From positions 1 through 44,598 of the IMG/VR virus record IMGVR_UViG_3300005613_000121: a DNA stretch of 44,598 nt; one strand, 5' to 3'. Source of the stretch: a virus. Positions 1 through 8,480 of the stretch are shown piece after piece. Position 1 is the first letter of the stretch. Every line of letters begins with the position of its first letter. Under the pieces are notes generated by a model that was given only the letters and a program-made list of their open reading frames with translations, was not told where the DNA came from and searched no databases. The position numbers and the translations under genes were made by a program.

Positions 1-1701
1 CAATACACCCTGGCAGCCAATGTCTTCGGAGAAACAATGGCGCTGTACAGCGACTCGTATTACGGATCGAAACTGTACGAGCACGCCAGAGAGTGCTACG
101 TTCTTGAGTCAGTAGATAATGGCTCTCCAGATCCAGACACAGCATGTCAGGGCAATTGCACATACGAATGCAAGAACGAGAGATGGGTTCTTACCTCAGA
201 GTCCTGCTCTGGAGACTGCCGATGCCAAGTGGGGCCAGGGACCCCCTACGACGGGCCATGCACTGACGGAGACACAGCGGAAGACAGTACATGTGCCTCA
301 TGGCCAATGCGCAGGAGCCATATCAGGATCGGACAACTGCAGAATTCAGTGTATCAGATGCAGTTCCTGTCAGACCGGGACAGAGACACTCCTGGGTTAT
401 GTCGCTACATCTGCAGTTCAGGATCGTGGACTCTGGAGTATGATGGATCAATCATCGATGAATACACCTGCATGGATGCAGCTGACATCCCTGAGAGCAT
501 CTTTCCGTGTGAAGATGGTGACTCTGGTTGCTCCAGCGTATTGAAACTGCCGCCTGTCATTGACTTTGATAACCAGACACTGTTTTTCCCGACATCGACA
601 AGCACCACAGCAGCTCCTACATCTACAACTACAGCAGATCCATCGTGCCTGAATAAGCACTGTCTGGTAGGAAACATTACCGAGCCGTACCTGGCGTACT
701 CTGGCTGCCATTCGTGGTACGGACCTGACAGGCGATGCTACTGCGAATTCCCTGAACTCCAGCCAGATGGGACATGGGGAACAGTAGGCAGGGAAGTGAG
801 GGGCATCTTTACATTCGGCACCGGATACATCAGCCAGTGCAAGGCAGCTACGTGCTCCGGAAAGTGTTACTGGAGAGCAACAGAGAGAGGATGGTTGCGT
901 ATCAACGACAGCCCATGCGCCCCGTGGTGTGAATGTCCGATGCCAGATGAGCCTGCTGAGCTGTATCGAGATCAGTACGACGGATATTTCGTCACGGTTT
1001 GCGGTCAGGAAGTTTGCAAGCCCTGTGAAACTGGCTACTGCAAATGGGTTACCAGCCCAGATGACGGATCATGGAGCCTGGATTCAAACACATGCCCTTC
1101 TGACTGCAGCTGCAATCCTAATCCACCAACGGTTGCTCTTGATCTCGGCAACGCCTCAGATGGAACCCCAATCACTGCAGCTTACTATCGTAAGTGCTGC
1201 AGCAATACCATCACGTCTACCACAACAGTCAACCCGTCTACAACTACCCCAGTCCCAGCCCTGGCTGAAGGATGCACTGGTCAGTGCAGTTACATCTGCG
1301 AGCCTGGCGGGTGGAGAATTACCCACGAAGGGTGCTTTCCTCACGGACAGTGCATGTGCCCAGAACCGTCCACCGAGTGTGAGGATCACGTCTACGATAC
1401 AACTGAAACAGTGAATTGCGGCTCGACTACCACTACAACAACGACAACAACTACTCTGCCTCCCACAACAACCACTACTTCAACAACATCCACAACGACT
1501 ACTGAGCCTCCAACCACGACGACATCCACCACTACGAGCACGAGCACAACTTCAACAACTGAACCGCCTGACACAACAACCACAACCACCACCACAACAA
1601 CAACTGAACCGCCTGACACAACAACCACAACCACCACCACAACAACAACTGAGCCGCCTGAAACGACAACCACAACTACCACAACTACGTTACCGCCGTA
1701 G
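1..1701 (+). CDS. Cys-rich repeat surface protein with Thr-rich linkers (5' partial)
   Basis: The frame is open from base 1 without a stop, so the gene probably starts upstream; the first internal ATG is at 37. At least four copies of a small Cys module can be seen, of the form C-x3/4-C-x-Y/W ... W ... C-x3/5-C-x-C. Counting from the ATG at 37 they lie near residues 37-63, 273-300, 330-359 and 413-441. Low-complexity Thr/Pro stretches separate and follow them (about 187-200, 391-407, 462-554), and the C-terminus is almost pure Thr with TEPPDT punctuation. Such mucin-like linkers between disulfide modules are typical of exported or virion-surface proteins; the specific role is unknown. The final linker is encoded by a 45-bp tandem repeat. 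It is followed on the same strand by glycosyltransferase genes, so glycosylation of the Thr tract is possible but unproven. Confidence 0.7.
   Translation, partial: QYTLAANVFGETMALYSDSYYGSKLYEHARECYVLESVDNGSPDPDTACQGNCTYECKNERWVLTSESCSGDCRCQVGPGTPYDGPCTDGDTAEDSTCASWPMRRSHIRIGQLQNSVYQMQFLSDRDRDTPGLCRYICSSGSWTLEYDGSIIDEYTCMDAADIPESIFPCEDGDSGCSSVLKLPPVIDFDNQTLFFPTSTSTTAAPTSTTTADPSCLNKHCLVGNITEPYLAYSGCHSWYGPDRRCYCEFPELQPDGTWGTVGREVRGIFTFGTGYISQCKAATCSGKCYWRATERGWLRINDSPCAPWCECPMPDEPAELYRDQYDGYFVTVCGQEVCKPCETGYCKWVTSPDDGSWSLDSNTCPSDCSCNPNPPTVALDLGNASDGTPITAAYYRKCCSNTITSTTTVNPSTTTPVPALAEGCTGQCSYICEPGGWRITHEGCFPHGQCMCPEPSTECEDHVYDTTETVNCGSTTTTTTTTTTLPPTTTTTSTTSTTTTEPPTTTTSTTTSTSTTSTTEPPDTTTTTTTTTTTEPPDTTTTTTTTTTTEPPETTTTTTTTTLPP
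1561..1695 (+). repeat. 45-bp tandem repeat encoding Thr-rich linker
   Basis: A 45-bp unit beginning GAACCGCCTGACACAACAAC starts at 1561 and again, identically, at 1606; a diverged third copy begins at 1651. Each unit encodes a TEPPDT turn followed by a run of Thr. The array is in frame inside the surface-protein gene, so copy-number change would alter stalk length without a frameshift. Confidence 0.85.
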
Positions 1702-1765
1702 GGGTTGCGTTAGGCCAAATCAGGGGATAACCTGACGCCTCTGACACTCAATGAAGGGATTCGAA

Positions 1766-3559
1766 ATGTCTTTCTATTGCAAAGACCCTCAGAATAAGGG
1801 CCTCGGCGACTGGGTCGAGGGCCGCACACACACATTTGGATTGGACAAGCTGGCGAGCTGGTTCGCTAAGAGCGTCCTTGGCAGGCATAGCTGTGGCTGT
1901 CCCGAGCGTCGAAATCAGCTGAATTCCCTGTACCCCTGTGGTGTACCAAAGCTGACGATTGGAATTCCCACCTTCAATGATTACGAAGGGCTATGGGGCA
2001 CAGTCACAAGTATCGTAGAGCAGGCCGAGAGTGCAGGGCTCCTGGACGTTATTGAGATCCTGGTGATTGATCAGTCTCCAGATCCGGGCCCAAAGAATGG
2101 AGTCGTCCCTGATCCTCAGGCTGTAGAAGCCGGACTGAAGGGAAAAGCCTTCATCGAAGAGTGGATCAATGGGACCCAAGGTAAGCTGAAGGCTCGATAC
2201 ATCAAGTTCAATGAGGTACTCGGCACTACGATTGCAAAAACACTGGTGTTTCAGGCATCTCAGACCGAGTGGACTCTCTGTGTTGACTCTCATGTCACTC
2301 TGGTGGAGAACTCACTGGAGAATACCTACCGCTGGGTCTGTAAGAACAGGACCAATCGAGATCTATTCCACGGAGTTCTCGTTTACGACGGATTCAAAGG
2401 CGTAGCGACACATCTTGAGCCTGAATGGCGAGGACAGATGTGGGGGACATGGGCAACCGATGAGAGGGGTGAAAAGGTCTCGATGGAGCCCTTTGAAATT
2501 CCTGCCGCTGCCGGTTGGGCATTCATGTGCAGGACCGATGCATGGCTTGGGTACCATCCGCTAATGCGAGGCTTTGGCGGCGAAGAGACCTTCCTGCAGA
2601 AGCTGTGGCAGAAGTACGGACGTAAAGTCCATTGCCTTCCATGCCTGCGGGGAATTCACCGGTTTGGTCGCACGGCACAGATGGCTCCTGTTCGCGTTGA
2701 GGATAAGATCCGAAATGCAGCACTGGGACTGCAGATGCTGGGAGAGCCTCTGGATGAGATGCGAGACCATTTTGCCGTTCCTTTCGAAGACGAAAACGGG
2801 AACATGGTGAAGCATGCAGATGAGAATCTTGTCGACCTTGTCATCGCTGGAGCTGTTTCCGAGCACATGAACTTTGTTACCAGCACTGGAGTCGACATGC
2901 CGCTGAACGATCAGCAAATCCAACAGTCAGCTCCTGCCCCTCCGTCTCTCGAAGACCTGTATCAGCAGAAATGCTCAATCCCTTCAGATATCAACGAGCA
3001 TCTGCCTACACTGAGGAAGTATGCTGAGAGATGTAGCCATGTGACTGAGTTTGGAACACGAGCCGGAGTCAGTACTGTGGCTCTGCTTTCTGCTCATCCG
3101 GATGTTCTTCGTACCTGGGATAAACAACAACAGTGTCCGTGTAAGTCTCTGAAGGGGCTTGCCGGAAAGACAGATTTCGAAGCTTTGGAAGGTGACGTCC
3201 TGCAGATTGATCCAATTGAAGAAACAGATCTTCTCTTCATCGACACCTATCACAATTCGGAACAGCTGTCTCAGGAATTTCAGCTTCATGCTGATCGATC
3301 CCGCAAGTACATTATCCTGCATGACACGACGACTTTCTGGAACAACGGAGAGACATACGACGGAACTGCCAAAATGGGCCTGAAGTATGCCGTTGAGAAG
3401 CTACTGTCCACTCGCCCGGAATGGACAATTCTTGAGAGGTTCGAGAACAACAATGGGCTGCTGATTCTGGAAAGAAACGATGGACGATCGAAAACTGATC
3501 ATAATGGGACCAGGGAGATCCGGGACGTCGTTTCTTCTGAGGCTCTTGGCGGCTCTTGA
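1766..3559 (+). CDS. GT2 glycosyltransferase fused to a class I methyltransferase-like domain
   Basis: The start is taken at 1766 because AAGGGA lies a good distance upstream; an ATG at 1751 is in frame. The N-terminus has a G-L-G-D motif and a CGC cluster. From about residue 60 a GT-A family 2 domain begins (LTIGIPTFND), with a likely metal-binding element at TLCVDSHVTL and a later GFGGEETF stretch. From about residue 420 there is a Rossmann methyltransferase-like domain: TEFGTRAGVSTVALL as the SAM loop, DLLFIDTYHN and KYIILHDT, resembling the CmcI/Methyltransf_24 type. The fusion suggests transfer and then methylation of a sugar, which is inference. The last 80 nt overlap the next gene in the +1 phase, and residues after about LLILERN look like read-through of that overlap. 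Confidence 0.8.
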   Translation: MSFYCKDPQNKGLGDWVEGRTHTFGLDKLASWFAKSVLGRHSCGCPERRNQLNSLYPCGVPKLTIGIPTFNDYEGLWGTVTSIVEQAESAGLLDVIEILVIDQSPDPGPKNGVVPDPQAVEAGLKGKAFIEEWINGTQGKLKARYIKFNEVLGTTIAKTLVFQASQTEWTLCVDSHVTLVENSLENTYRWVCKNRTNRDLFHGVLVYDGFKGVATHLEPEWRGQMWGTWATDERGEKVSMEPFEIPAAAGWAFMCRTDAWLGYHPLMRGFGGEETFLQKLWQKYGRKVHCLPCLRGIHRFGRTAQMAPVRVEDKIRNAALGLQMLGEPLDEMRDHFAVPFEDENGNMVKHADENLVDLVIAGAVSEHMNFVTSTGVDMPLNDQQIQQSAPAPPSLEDLYQQKCSIPSDINEHLPTLRKYAERCSHVTEFGTRAGVSTVALLSAHPDVLRTWDKQQQCPCKSLKGLAGKTDFEALEGDVLQIDPIEETDLLFIDTYHNSEQLSQEFQLHADRSRKYIILHDTTTFWNNGETYDGTAKMGLKYAVEKLLSTRPEWTILERFENNNGLLILERNDGRSKTDHNGTREIRDVVSSEALGGS

Positions 3560-4169
3560 CATTGACTGTGGCGGGGCGGAAGAAGAATTCAATACCGCAA
3601 TCCGGGCTGGATGTGAATGGGCCAGTTATGAGAGAATGCAGGTCCGAGCATGGTGGAGACGTGCACCGAAGGCTATCAAGAGTCCGCATTTTTCCTTCCA
3701 GCTTGACAGGTTTATTTCACAGGGGATGAAAGTCGAGCATGTCTTTATTCCCGTAAGAGACCCAGAAGGAATAGCCCGTTCCAGAGTCGATACAGGACTT
3801 CCATGGGACGGTAAAACAGTTGAGCAGAATGTTCGAAAGTCCCGACTCGCTATCGGGTCTTCAGTGGCGTGCTGCCTCAAACACGAACTGCCTTTCACGT
3901 TGCTCCCATTCCCTGACTACGTGAAATGCCCAGTGCATCTGAAAGATGCATTTCGAAATGTACCGTCGCTACAGCACATCACCATGCATGGGCTGTGCGA
4001 TGTATTCTGGCCCCTCACTAAAGAACATGGGATGCTAGCCGATGCAGATGCCATTCGTCGTCGCGATCTGTCCGACAAAGGGACGACCACACCTCATCCC
4101 CAACGTGATAAGGATGTGGAAGGCCCAGACGTACCCCGACTCTCGTCGCCAGCTAATCATCTGGGATGA
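3480..4169 (+). CDS. Sulfotransferase-like P-loop protein
   Basis: A P-loop of the 5'-phosphosulfate-binding type, MGPGRSGTSFLLRLL, begins at about residue 9. VFIPVRDPEGIARSR near residue 90 resembles the 3'-phosphate-binding motif of PAPS-dependent sulfotransferases, in which the Arg-Asp-Pro sequence and a following Ser are typical. GGAAAG precedes the ATG at 3480. The gene overlaps the end of the upstream glycosyltransferase by 80 nt and the start of the next one by 128 nt, each in a +1 phase step. The C-terminal 40 or so residues are low-information sequence that may exist only because of the overlap. The likely role is sulfation of a glycan made by the flanking enzymes. Another P-loop kinase family is a less likely alternative. 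Confidence 0.72.
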   Translation: MDDRKLIIMGPGRSGTSFLLRLLAALDIDCGGAEEEFNTAIRAGCEWASYERMQVRAWWRRAPKAIKSPHFSFQLDRFISQGMKVEHVFIPVRDPEGIARSRVDTGLPWDGKTVEQNVRKSRLAIGSSVACCLKHELPFTLLPFPDYVKCPVHLKDAFRNVPSLQHITMHGLCDVFWPLTKEHGMLADADAIRRRDLSDKGTTTPHPQRDKDVEGPDVPRLSSPANHLG

Positions 4170-4884
4170 CCAACCAAACTTCCTCGATCATCAGGAAGAG
4201 AACTGGCAGATCAATTCCTTCCCTGCTGGGCACTTTGAACATATCACATGCAAATACCACAGCATGGTAGAGTATGCCCTGCAGGAGTTCAGGCCCGATT
4301 ACATCGCCATCTGGGAAGACGATGATATCTACCTGGATCACCATTTGGAGTATTCAGTCAACTGCGACCGCATCTGCAACAAGGGCGTCGTTCGTAACGA
4401 CCTGGTGTGGACCAATCACCCAGGAGGCCTTGGAGTCGCCAGGCTGTACATTACAGGTGCACCGTATCACGGAAGCTGGGTATTCACACCGAAAGCCTAT
4501 CGTAAGTGTGGAGGCTACAGCGAGAAGCCGATCGATAAATTCGACATCGATTTCTGCTCTCGATTGGCGTCGAATGGCTGCACCGGACTGTCCGGATACT
4601 TTCCTGCCCAGTTCGATCCCATGTGGAGAGGGGTGTTTCCCACGTATGTGTACCGATTTGGCACAACAGGTTACTCGAATGCGTCATCTATCGGGACGAA
4701 TTTCACAGATGGATACAATGCTGCACACGCAGACATGAACATCTACCCCATACCGCACGACCAATTCGACACAGAAACGCAGTTGCTTCGCGGATTACCT
4801 TCAGGTAGCATTCCTGAACATATTCTGACAGATCCAGAATCCATTACAAATGGCCTCGATCTGGACACTGACAGTCCTCCGTAA
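4042..4884 (+). CDS. GT2-like glycosyltransferase
   Basis: The protein opens directly with a GT-A fold signature (VVAICPTKGRPHLIPNVI), has a hydrophobic strand ending in LIIWDDQ, and carries YIAIWEDDDIYLDHH near residue 90, where the DDD is the expected nucleotide-sugar/metal motif. A further conserved-looking segment is YHGSWVFTPKAYRKCGGYS. The ATG at 4042 follows an in-frame TAG at 4036-4038, so no earlier start is possible; 4048 is an alternative. It overlaps the sulfotransferase gene. It is the third enzyme of what looks like a glycan-modification cassette downstream of the Thr-rich surface protein. Confidence 0.8.
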   Translation: MQMPFVVAICPTKGRPHLIPNVIRMWKAQTYPDSRRQLIIWDDQPNFLDHQEENWQINSFPAGHFEHITCKYHSMVEYALQEFRPDYIAIWEDDDIYLDHHLEYSVNCDRICNKGVVRNDLVWTNHPGGLGVARLYITGAPYHGSWVFTPKAYRKCGGYSEKPIDKFDIDFCSRLASNGCTGLSGYFPAQFDPMWRGVFPTYVYRFGTTGYSNASSIGTNFTDGYNAAHADMNIYPIPHDQFDTETQLLRGLPSGSIPEHILTDPESITNGLDLDTDSPP

Positions 4885-4903
4885 TATCCGCAGGAGTTGA
4901 CGA

Positions 4904-5338
4904 ATGTCTGCCCTCGTTTTCAATCAATTCAAATATGAATCTGCCAATCAGACTGTCAGCTGGACTTCAGATACCATGAAGGCAGCCCTGGTCATGACGA
5001 ATACTACGGCAGATACTGAGGAGGACACGACAGACGTTGCGTCCTTCACAACTCTTGATGAGTGTGACGGTGCCAGCTACGCCCGTCAGACTCTTGGCAC
5101 CAAGACTGTCACCAACGACACGACGAACGATCGTACCGTGTTGGATGCCGCAGACGTGACGTTCTCCTCGCTTGGTGCTGGAACCCGGGCCACTCAGGGC
5201 CTGCTGGTGATCCAGGACACGGGCTCAGATGCCACTTCCATTCCAGTGTGCTACATGCCTTTTACGTCGAACCAGACGCATAATGGTTCCGACTTCCCGG
5301 TCCAGTTTCCGTCGACCGGTATTCTGCTGCTTACATAA
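4904..5338 (+). CDS. Small virion-associated protein (predicted)
   Basis: This 144-residue protein is preceded by CAGGAG and starts at 4904. It is rich in Thr, Asp and small residues and looks all-beta, with a pattern like small phage structural proteins (TMKAALVMTN followed later by GLLVIQDTG and a hydrophobic GILLLT end). No signal peptide or membrane segment is seen. Its position at the head of a run of similar small plus-strand genes supports a virion role; the exact part is not known. Confidence 0.55.
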   Translation: MSALVFNQFKYESANQTVSWTSDTMKAALVMTNTTADTEEDTTDVASFTTLDECDGASYARQTLGTKTVTNDTTNDRTVLDAADVTFSSLGAGTRATQGLLVIQDTGSDATSIPVCYMPFTSNQTHNGSDFPVQFPSTGILLLT

Positions 5339-5377
5339 GCCTGAACAGGCAACTTTCCACGCCGGAGAACAGTCCGT

Positions 5378-5815
5378 ATGGCTACTGTGTTAAACAGATC
5401 GACGAAGGCCGTGTTGCGTTCCGTCAACACTCCCGAATACCCGGAATCTGGCTGGATTATCAATCCAGACTTGTCTGCCGTTGAGGGGTACGACGCCAAG
5501 TACTGGACACTGAATGGGGATGCTGTTGAACTGATGACTCAGGCGGAGCGTGACGCGGTTGACGCGGCGGAGCAAGCTGCAATTGACGCGGCGACAAAAG
5601 CGGCAGCTAAAGGGGCTGTCGACCAGACTAACGATCCGTCAACGCGTGTATTGATTGGCATGGCCAAGATCATCCAGGCGGAATTGCAAACCAACAAAGC
5701 AGCGATTCAGCAGATCGCAGACCATCTCGGCATCACGCTGAATGTTCCGCTGCGACCGTCTGCGTCAATCGACCAATACCGCGAAGTACTGAAAGGTCTG
5801 ATCGACAATGGCTAG
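5378..5815 (+). CDS. Small phage protein with Ala-rich helical middle
   Basis: CGGAGAA precedes the ATG at 5378. The first 50 residues look compact (PEYPESGWIINPDLSAV, then YWTLNGDAVELMT). They are followed by an Ala-rich helix (about residues 55-80) and a second helical region with QAELQTNKAAIQQIADHLG, ending in REVLKGLIDNG. This layout is common in small tail- or fibre-associated phage proteins, but no family is recognised with certainty. The stop codon overlaps the next gene by 8 nt, suggesting coupled translation. Confidence 0.55.
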   Translation: MATVLNRSTKAVLRSVNTPEYPESGWIINPDLSAVEGYDAKYWTLNGDAVELMTQAERDAVDAAEQAAIDAATKAAAKGAVDQTNDPSTRVLIGMAKIIQAELQTNKAAIQQIADHLGITLNVPLRPSASIDQYREVLKGLIDNG

Positions 5816-6332
5816 GACTTTTGAGCTTCATTTCAGCCCTGGCTCGTTCGTCCCTGACGGAGACGCCCAGCTTGTTGCTGGCGACAATCCGTGCGGCATT
5901 ACTGCCCATGAAGGACGCCCGGCGCTGTCGTACGACGACACGGATGAGGAAGCCGCTGTCAGTGTTGAGACGCAGATGCCGAACTCTTACGCGGCAGGCA
6001 CACTGAAGGCGGACATTCACTTCGATACTGCTTCGGACGCTACGAACGACGTGGCTTTTGATGTGTTTGTTGAAGCTAAAACGCCGGGTACTGATACGCT
6101 CGACATGGAATCGGCGGCAAGCTGGGATTCAGCGAACTCCGGCACAGCGTCAGTTGCCGGCACAACTGCCGGTGATCCGCAGGTGCTGACGATTACGCTG
6201 ACCAACAAAGACTCCGTTGCTGCTGGCGATCTGTTTCGCATTGGGCTCCGGCGAGATACCGATTCCGCGAATGATGATGTTGTGGGTGACGTTTTCGTGC
6301 GATCAGTGGTCGTGTACGAGGAGTCTGCTTGA
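5808..6332 (+). CDS. Predicted beta-sandwich virion protein
   Basis: This 174-residue protein starts inside the end of the previous gene (8-nt overlap). Alternating hydrophobic and Thr/Asp-rich strands (DVAFDVFVEAKTPG, QVLTITLTNKDSV, DLFRIGLRRDTDS, VFVRSVVVYEE) indicate a jelly-roll or beta-sandwich fold. There is no signal peptide. Its position among virion-like genes suggests a capsid-decorating, tail or fibre part. Confidence 0.55.
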   Translation: MARTFELHFSPGSFVPDGDAQLVAGDNPCGITAHEGRPALSYDDTDEEAAVSVETQMPNSYAAGTLKADIHFDTASDATNDVAFDVFVEAKTPGTDTLDMESAASWDSANSGTASVAGTTAGDPQVLTITLTNKDSVAAGDLFRIGLRRDTDSANDDVVGDVFVRSVVVYEESA

Positions 6333-7081
6333 TGGCTCGCGGTTTCGTCTCAACATCACAACAGTGGCTGTCAATGCCCGCGCCAGTCTCTGCTATGCCT
6401 TTGACTGTGGCAGCGAGGGGAAGGGTTCCGGTGGATAACGAATTTCACCAGTTGATCGAATTACATCAGGACGGTGCAACAGGGCATAAGTTTGAACTGG
6501 CGTTTGCTGGAACAAAGGGACGCGTACGTGTGGCTCCGGGAACGGGGAATGTTACCGCAACAACCGTCACGTCAATTTCAGCGAATACATGGTATAGCTT
6601 GGTGGGAGTGGCAACGAGTACCACCTCTCGCACGATTCATATGAGTGACGGAAATTCAGTAACGAATACCGACTCTGTCGGTGCACCAGAGGGAGTGGAC
6701 ATACTCCGAATAGGCAAGTACGGATGGAGCGGCCCCGGTAACGAGCATTATTCCGACGGGGACGAGGCTGAGGTGGCCATCTGGAATATTGCACTGACAT
6801 CTGCAGAAGCAGCATCTTACAACATCGGCGTGTCCCCGTCTTTGATCAGGCCTAGTAATCTTGTTTGCTACATTCCGTTCGGCGGTCTGAATGGCGAGCA
6901 CGATTATGACCTAGTCAGTGGCACTCAATTGACGGCCTACAACTCGCCGACTTGGACAGAGCAGCCGAGCAGTCTGATCTATCCGACTGCACCACAGTTG
7001 GTACTGCCGTCGTACGTTGAAGCTGGCGACGGCTCGCTCGCCACATCAGCATTCCAGCTCGGCATGTTCATAAACGACTAA
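6332..7081 (+). CDS. LamG/concanavalin-like lectin-fold protein
   Basis: The start is placed at the ATG at 6332, which shares bases with the upstream TGA; a TTG three bases earlier is the only longer option. The middle part carries a laminin-G-like pattern: WYSLVGVAT, a strand with IHMSDGN, ILRIGKYG, and the EAEVAIWNIALTSAEAASYN element typical of LamG domains just before the final strands. A second hydrophobic segment, NLVCYIPFGGLNGE, follows. LamG domains in phage commonly occur in receptor-binding or decorating proteins. The N-terminal 45 residues are poorly defined. Confidence 0.65.
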   Translation: MARGFVSTSQQWLSMPAPVSAMPLTVAARGRVPVDNEFHQLIELHQDGATGHKFELAFAGTKGRVRVAPGTGNVTATTVTSISANTWYSLVGVATSTTSRTIHMSDGNSVTNTDSVGAPEGVDILRIGKYGWSGPGNEHYSDGDEAEVAIWNIALTSAEAASYNIGVSPSLIRPSNLVCYIPFGGLNGEHDYDLVSGTQLTAYNSPTWTEQPSSLIYPTAPQLVLPSYVEAGDGSLATSAFQLGMFIND

Positions 7082-7090
7082 GGAGAAGGC

Positions 7091-7420
7091 ATGGCCTCTT
7101 TTTCTACACTGGCAACGGCCAATACGACTGGAACGAGCGAAACCACAATTGTGGCTGCTCAGGGCACTAAGAAGGCCATCAATATTACTCATTTGTCGTT
7201 CAGCAACACCGATACGACAAATGCCTGCAATGTCACCCTCAAATTCGGAGGTGTGACGAAGTGGGACGGCATTGTTGTTCCGGCTGGACTGGCCCATAAC
7301 TTCAGCTTCGAACGGCCTGTTCGACTGGACGCCAATGAAGCTCTTTCATTCCAGTCTGACGCCTCTGTCACCACTCTATATGCCAACGTGGCATATTATC
7401 TTGATCCAGACGCATCGTAA
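7091..7420 (+). CDS. Small predicted virion protein
   Basis: A strong AAGGAGAAGG ribosome-binding site precedes the ATG. The 109-residue protein is beta-rich (INITHLSFSNTD, CNVTLKFGGV, GLAHNFSFERPVRLD, SLSFQ-like strands) with no membrane segment. Similar small proteins with a target strand followed by a polar loop are frequent among phage head-tail and fibre accessories. The gene ends just before the hairpin at 7428-7464. Confidence 0.55.
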   Translation: MASFSTLATANTTGTSETTIVAAQGTKKAINITHLSFSNTDTTNACNVTLKFGGVTKWDGIVVPAGLAHNFSFERPVRLDANEALSFQSDASVTTLYANVAYYLDPDAS

Positions 7421-7427
7421 CTGAAAA

Positions 7428-7464
7428 GGCCCTGCCGGTAGCCATCACACTCACCGACAGGGCC
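7428..7464. terminator. Intergenic hairpin, possible terminator
   Basis: GGCCCTG (7428-7434) pairs with CAGGGCC (7458-7464), and CGGT (7436-7439) with ACCG (7453-7456), around a short loop. A run of four T follows only when read on the minus strand; on the plus strand the 3' flank has no T-run. It lies between two plus-strand genes, so it may attenuate transcription or stabilise mRNA rather than be a classic intrinsic terminator. Confidence 0.6.
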
Positions 7465-7559
7465 TACAGCCAATACACCTTTCTGGTCGTAAAAACGCAT
7501 CACCATTGGCCAAAGATTCCTTCCCCAGTTTCAAAAAAGGCCTGGAAAGTTGTATTTCG

Positions 7560-7856
7560 ATGGAATCCGCAACAGCCGGAGCACTCCATGAATGGGTTCA
7601 GCCTCTAATCCAGCTTGTTACGGCAGGTGGGTTTGGAGCGCTGGTTTGGTATCTGGTAGTCAAGCATATACCAGCTATCGAGGCCAGGCACAAGGAGGAG
7701 CGTCTCGAATGGATGAACTACATCGCCAAGAGAGACGAGAAGCTGGAAGACCTGACAAAAGAATTCATGGAAGCGACTCACGAGTATCAGGCAACAACAG
7801 ATCGCCTGAAGGATAAGATCGAAGATCTGGAACACACAGTCAGGACTTTGAAGTGA
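7560..7856 (+). CDS. Holin-like protein: one membrane helix plus coiled coil
   Basis: The start at ATG 7560 has GGAAAG upstream; a TTG at 7506 would add 18 residues and has no good ribosome-binding site. Residues about 14-38 form one membrane helix (LIQLVTAGGFGALVWYLVV), followed by a long charged coiled coil to the end. Small phage proteins with this layout are often listed as holin-like or spanin-like. Its stop is fused with the next gene's start region, which encodes another single-pass membrane protein, so the two probably act together at the inner membrane. Confidence 0.6.
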   Translation: MESATAGALHEWVQPLIQLVTAGGFGALVWYLVVKHIPAIEARHKEERLEWMNYIAKRDEKLEDLTKEFMEATHEYQATTDRLKDKIEDLEHTVRTLK

Positions 7857-7861
7857 ACGAT

Positions 7862-8440
7862 ATGTCTCCGCCGAGCAATACTAAAGATCCAAACCGGAGC
7901 CTGATGTCCGTATTGGCAGGATGCATCATTTTTTCGATGCTCGCCCTGTCTGCTGTGGGTATCATGCTGGTTTGGACCATGCATGTCCGACCGGCTGATG
8001 TCTACCGTGAGGCAAAGACTATCCAAGCTATGATCTCTGAGCTTCAGGACACTATGGACCAGAGAGACTCGGCGAAGGCTGAGGCAGAGCTAGTTATGGA
8101 TGCGATGGCCTCAACAGGCGAAGCTATTGCTGTCCTGGACAAAAATGGCCTGGTCCTCGCACGGTCTCCTGGTTCTGAAGAGATGTTTGGTGTTACCAAA
8201 TCAAATGCTCTTGGTTACAGCCCTGCATTCCTGATTCCTCCGGATATGCGAGAAGACCACAGGATGGCCTTTGGCGCACGGATGCGCCGAGATGGTGATC
8301 CGATCCAGAATACAGTCTTCTGCACAGCGCAAAAGCATGACGGAGAGAGAATCGACATCAAAATCGACGTCTGGGCTCTTCCGGGAAGAATCGCAGTGGC
8401 AATTTTCACTGAAGCAGGGGCCGTCAAGGCACAAGGATAG
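7862..8440 (+). CDS. Membrane-anchored PAS-domain protein
   Basis: Read from ATG 7862 (a GTG at 7853 is in frame). Residues about 15-39 are a membrane helix, about 45-75 a helical linker, and about 80-185 a PAS domain. The PAS fold is recognisable from EAIAVLDKNGLVLARSPGSE, MFGVTKSNALGYSPAFLIP, the later strands RIDIKIDVWAL and a final IAVAIFTEAG. No kinase, GGDEF or other output domain follows, so any signal would have to pass through the membrane part or a partner. Being coupled to the holin-like gene, a sensor or adaptor of that protein is the simplest guess, but this is inference. Confidence 0.7.
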   Translation: MSPPSNTKDPNRSLMSVLAGCIIFSMLALSAVGIMLVWTMHVRPADVYREAKTIQAMISELQDTMDQRDSAKAEAELVMDAMASTGEAIAVLDKNGLVLARSPGSEEMFGVTKSNALGYSPAFLIPPDMREDHRMAFGARMRRDGDPIQNTVFCTAQKHDGERIDIKIDVWALPGRIAVAIFTEAGAVKAQG

Positions 8441-8480
8441 ATGATGCAGCTTGCCGAAAGGCACTTCTAAAGGCTGACTG

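Noticed and set aside
119-544. Cys-containing ORF in another frame of the surface-protein gene
   Set aside because: I considered a pair of compensating frameshifts because this frame is also Cys-rich, but the main frame is continuous and contains the regular modules.
1392-1682. Val-rich minus-strand ORF
   Set aside because: It is the antisense of the Thr repeat tract of the surface-protein gene and has no independent coding signal.
1561-1695. CRISPR-like array
   Set aside because: The repeats are directly adjacent coding repeats without spacers; no CRISPR array or cas gene is seen anywhere in the window.
1707-1738. Terminator between the surface protein and the first glycosyltransferase
   Set aside because: A TCAGG/CCTGA stem with an outer GCGT/ACGC pair exists, but there is no T-run and the stem is short.
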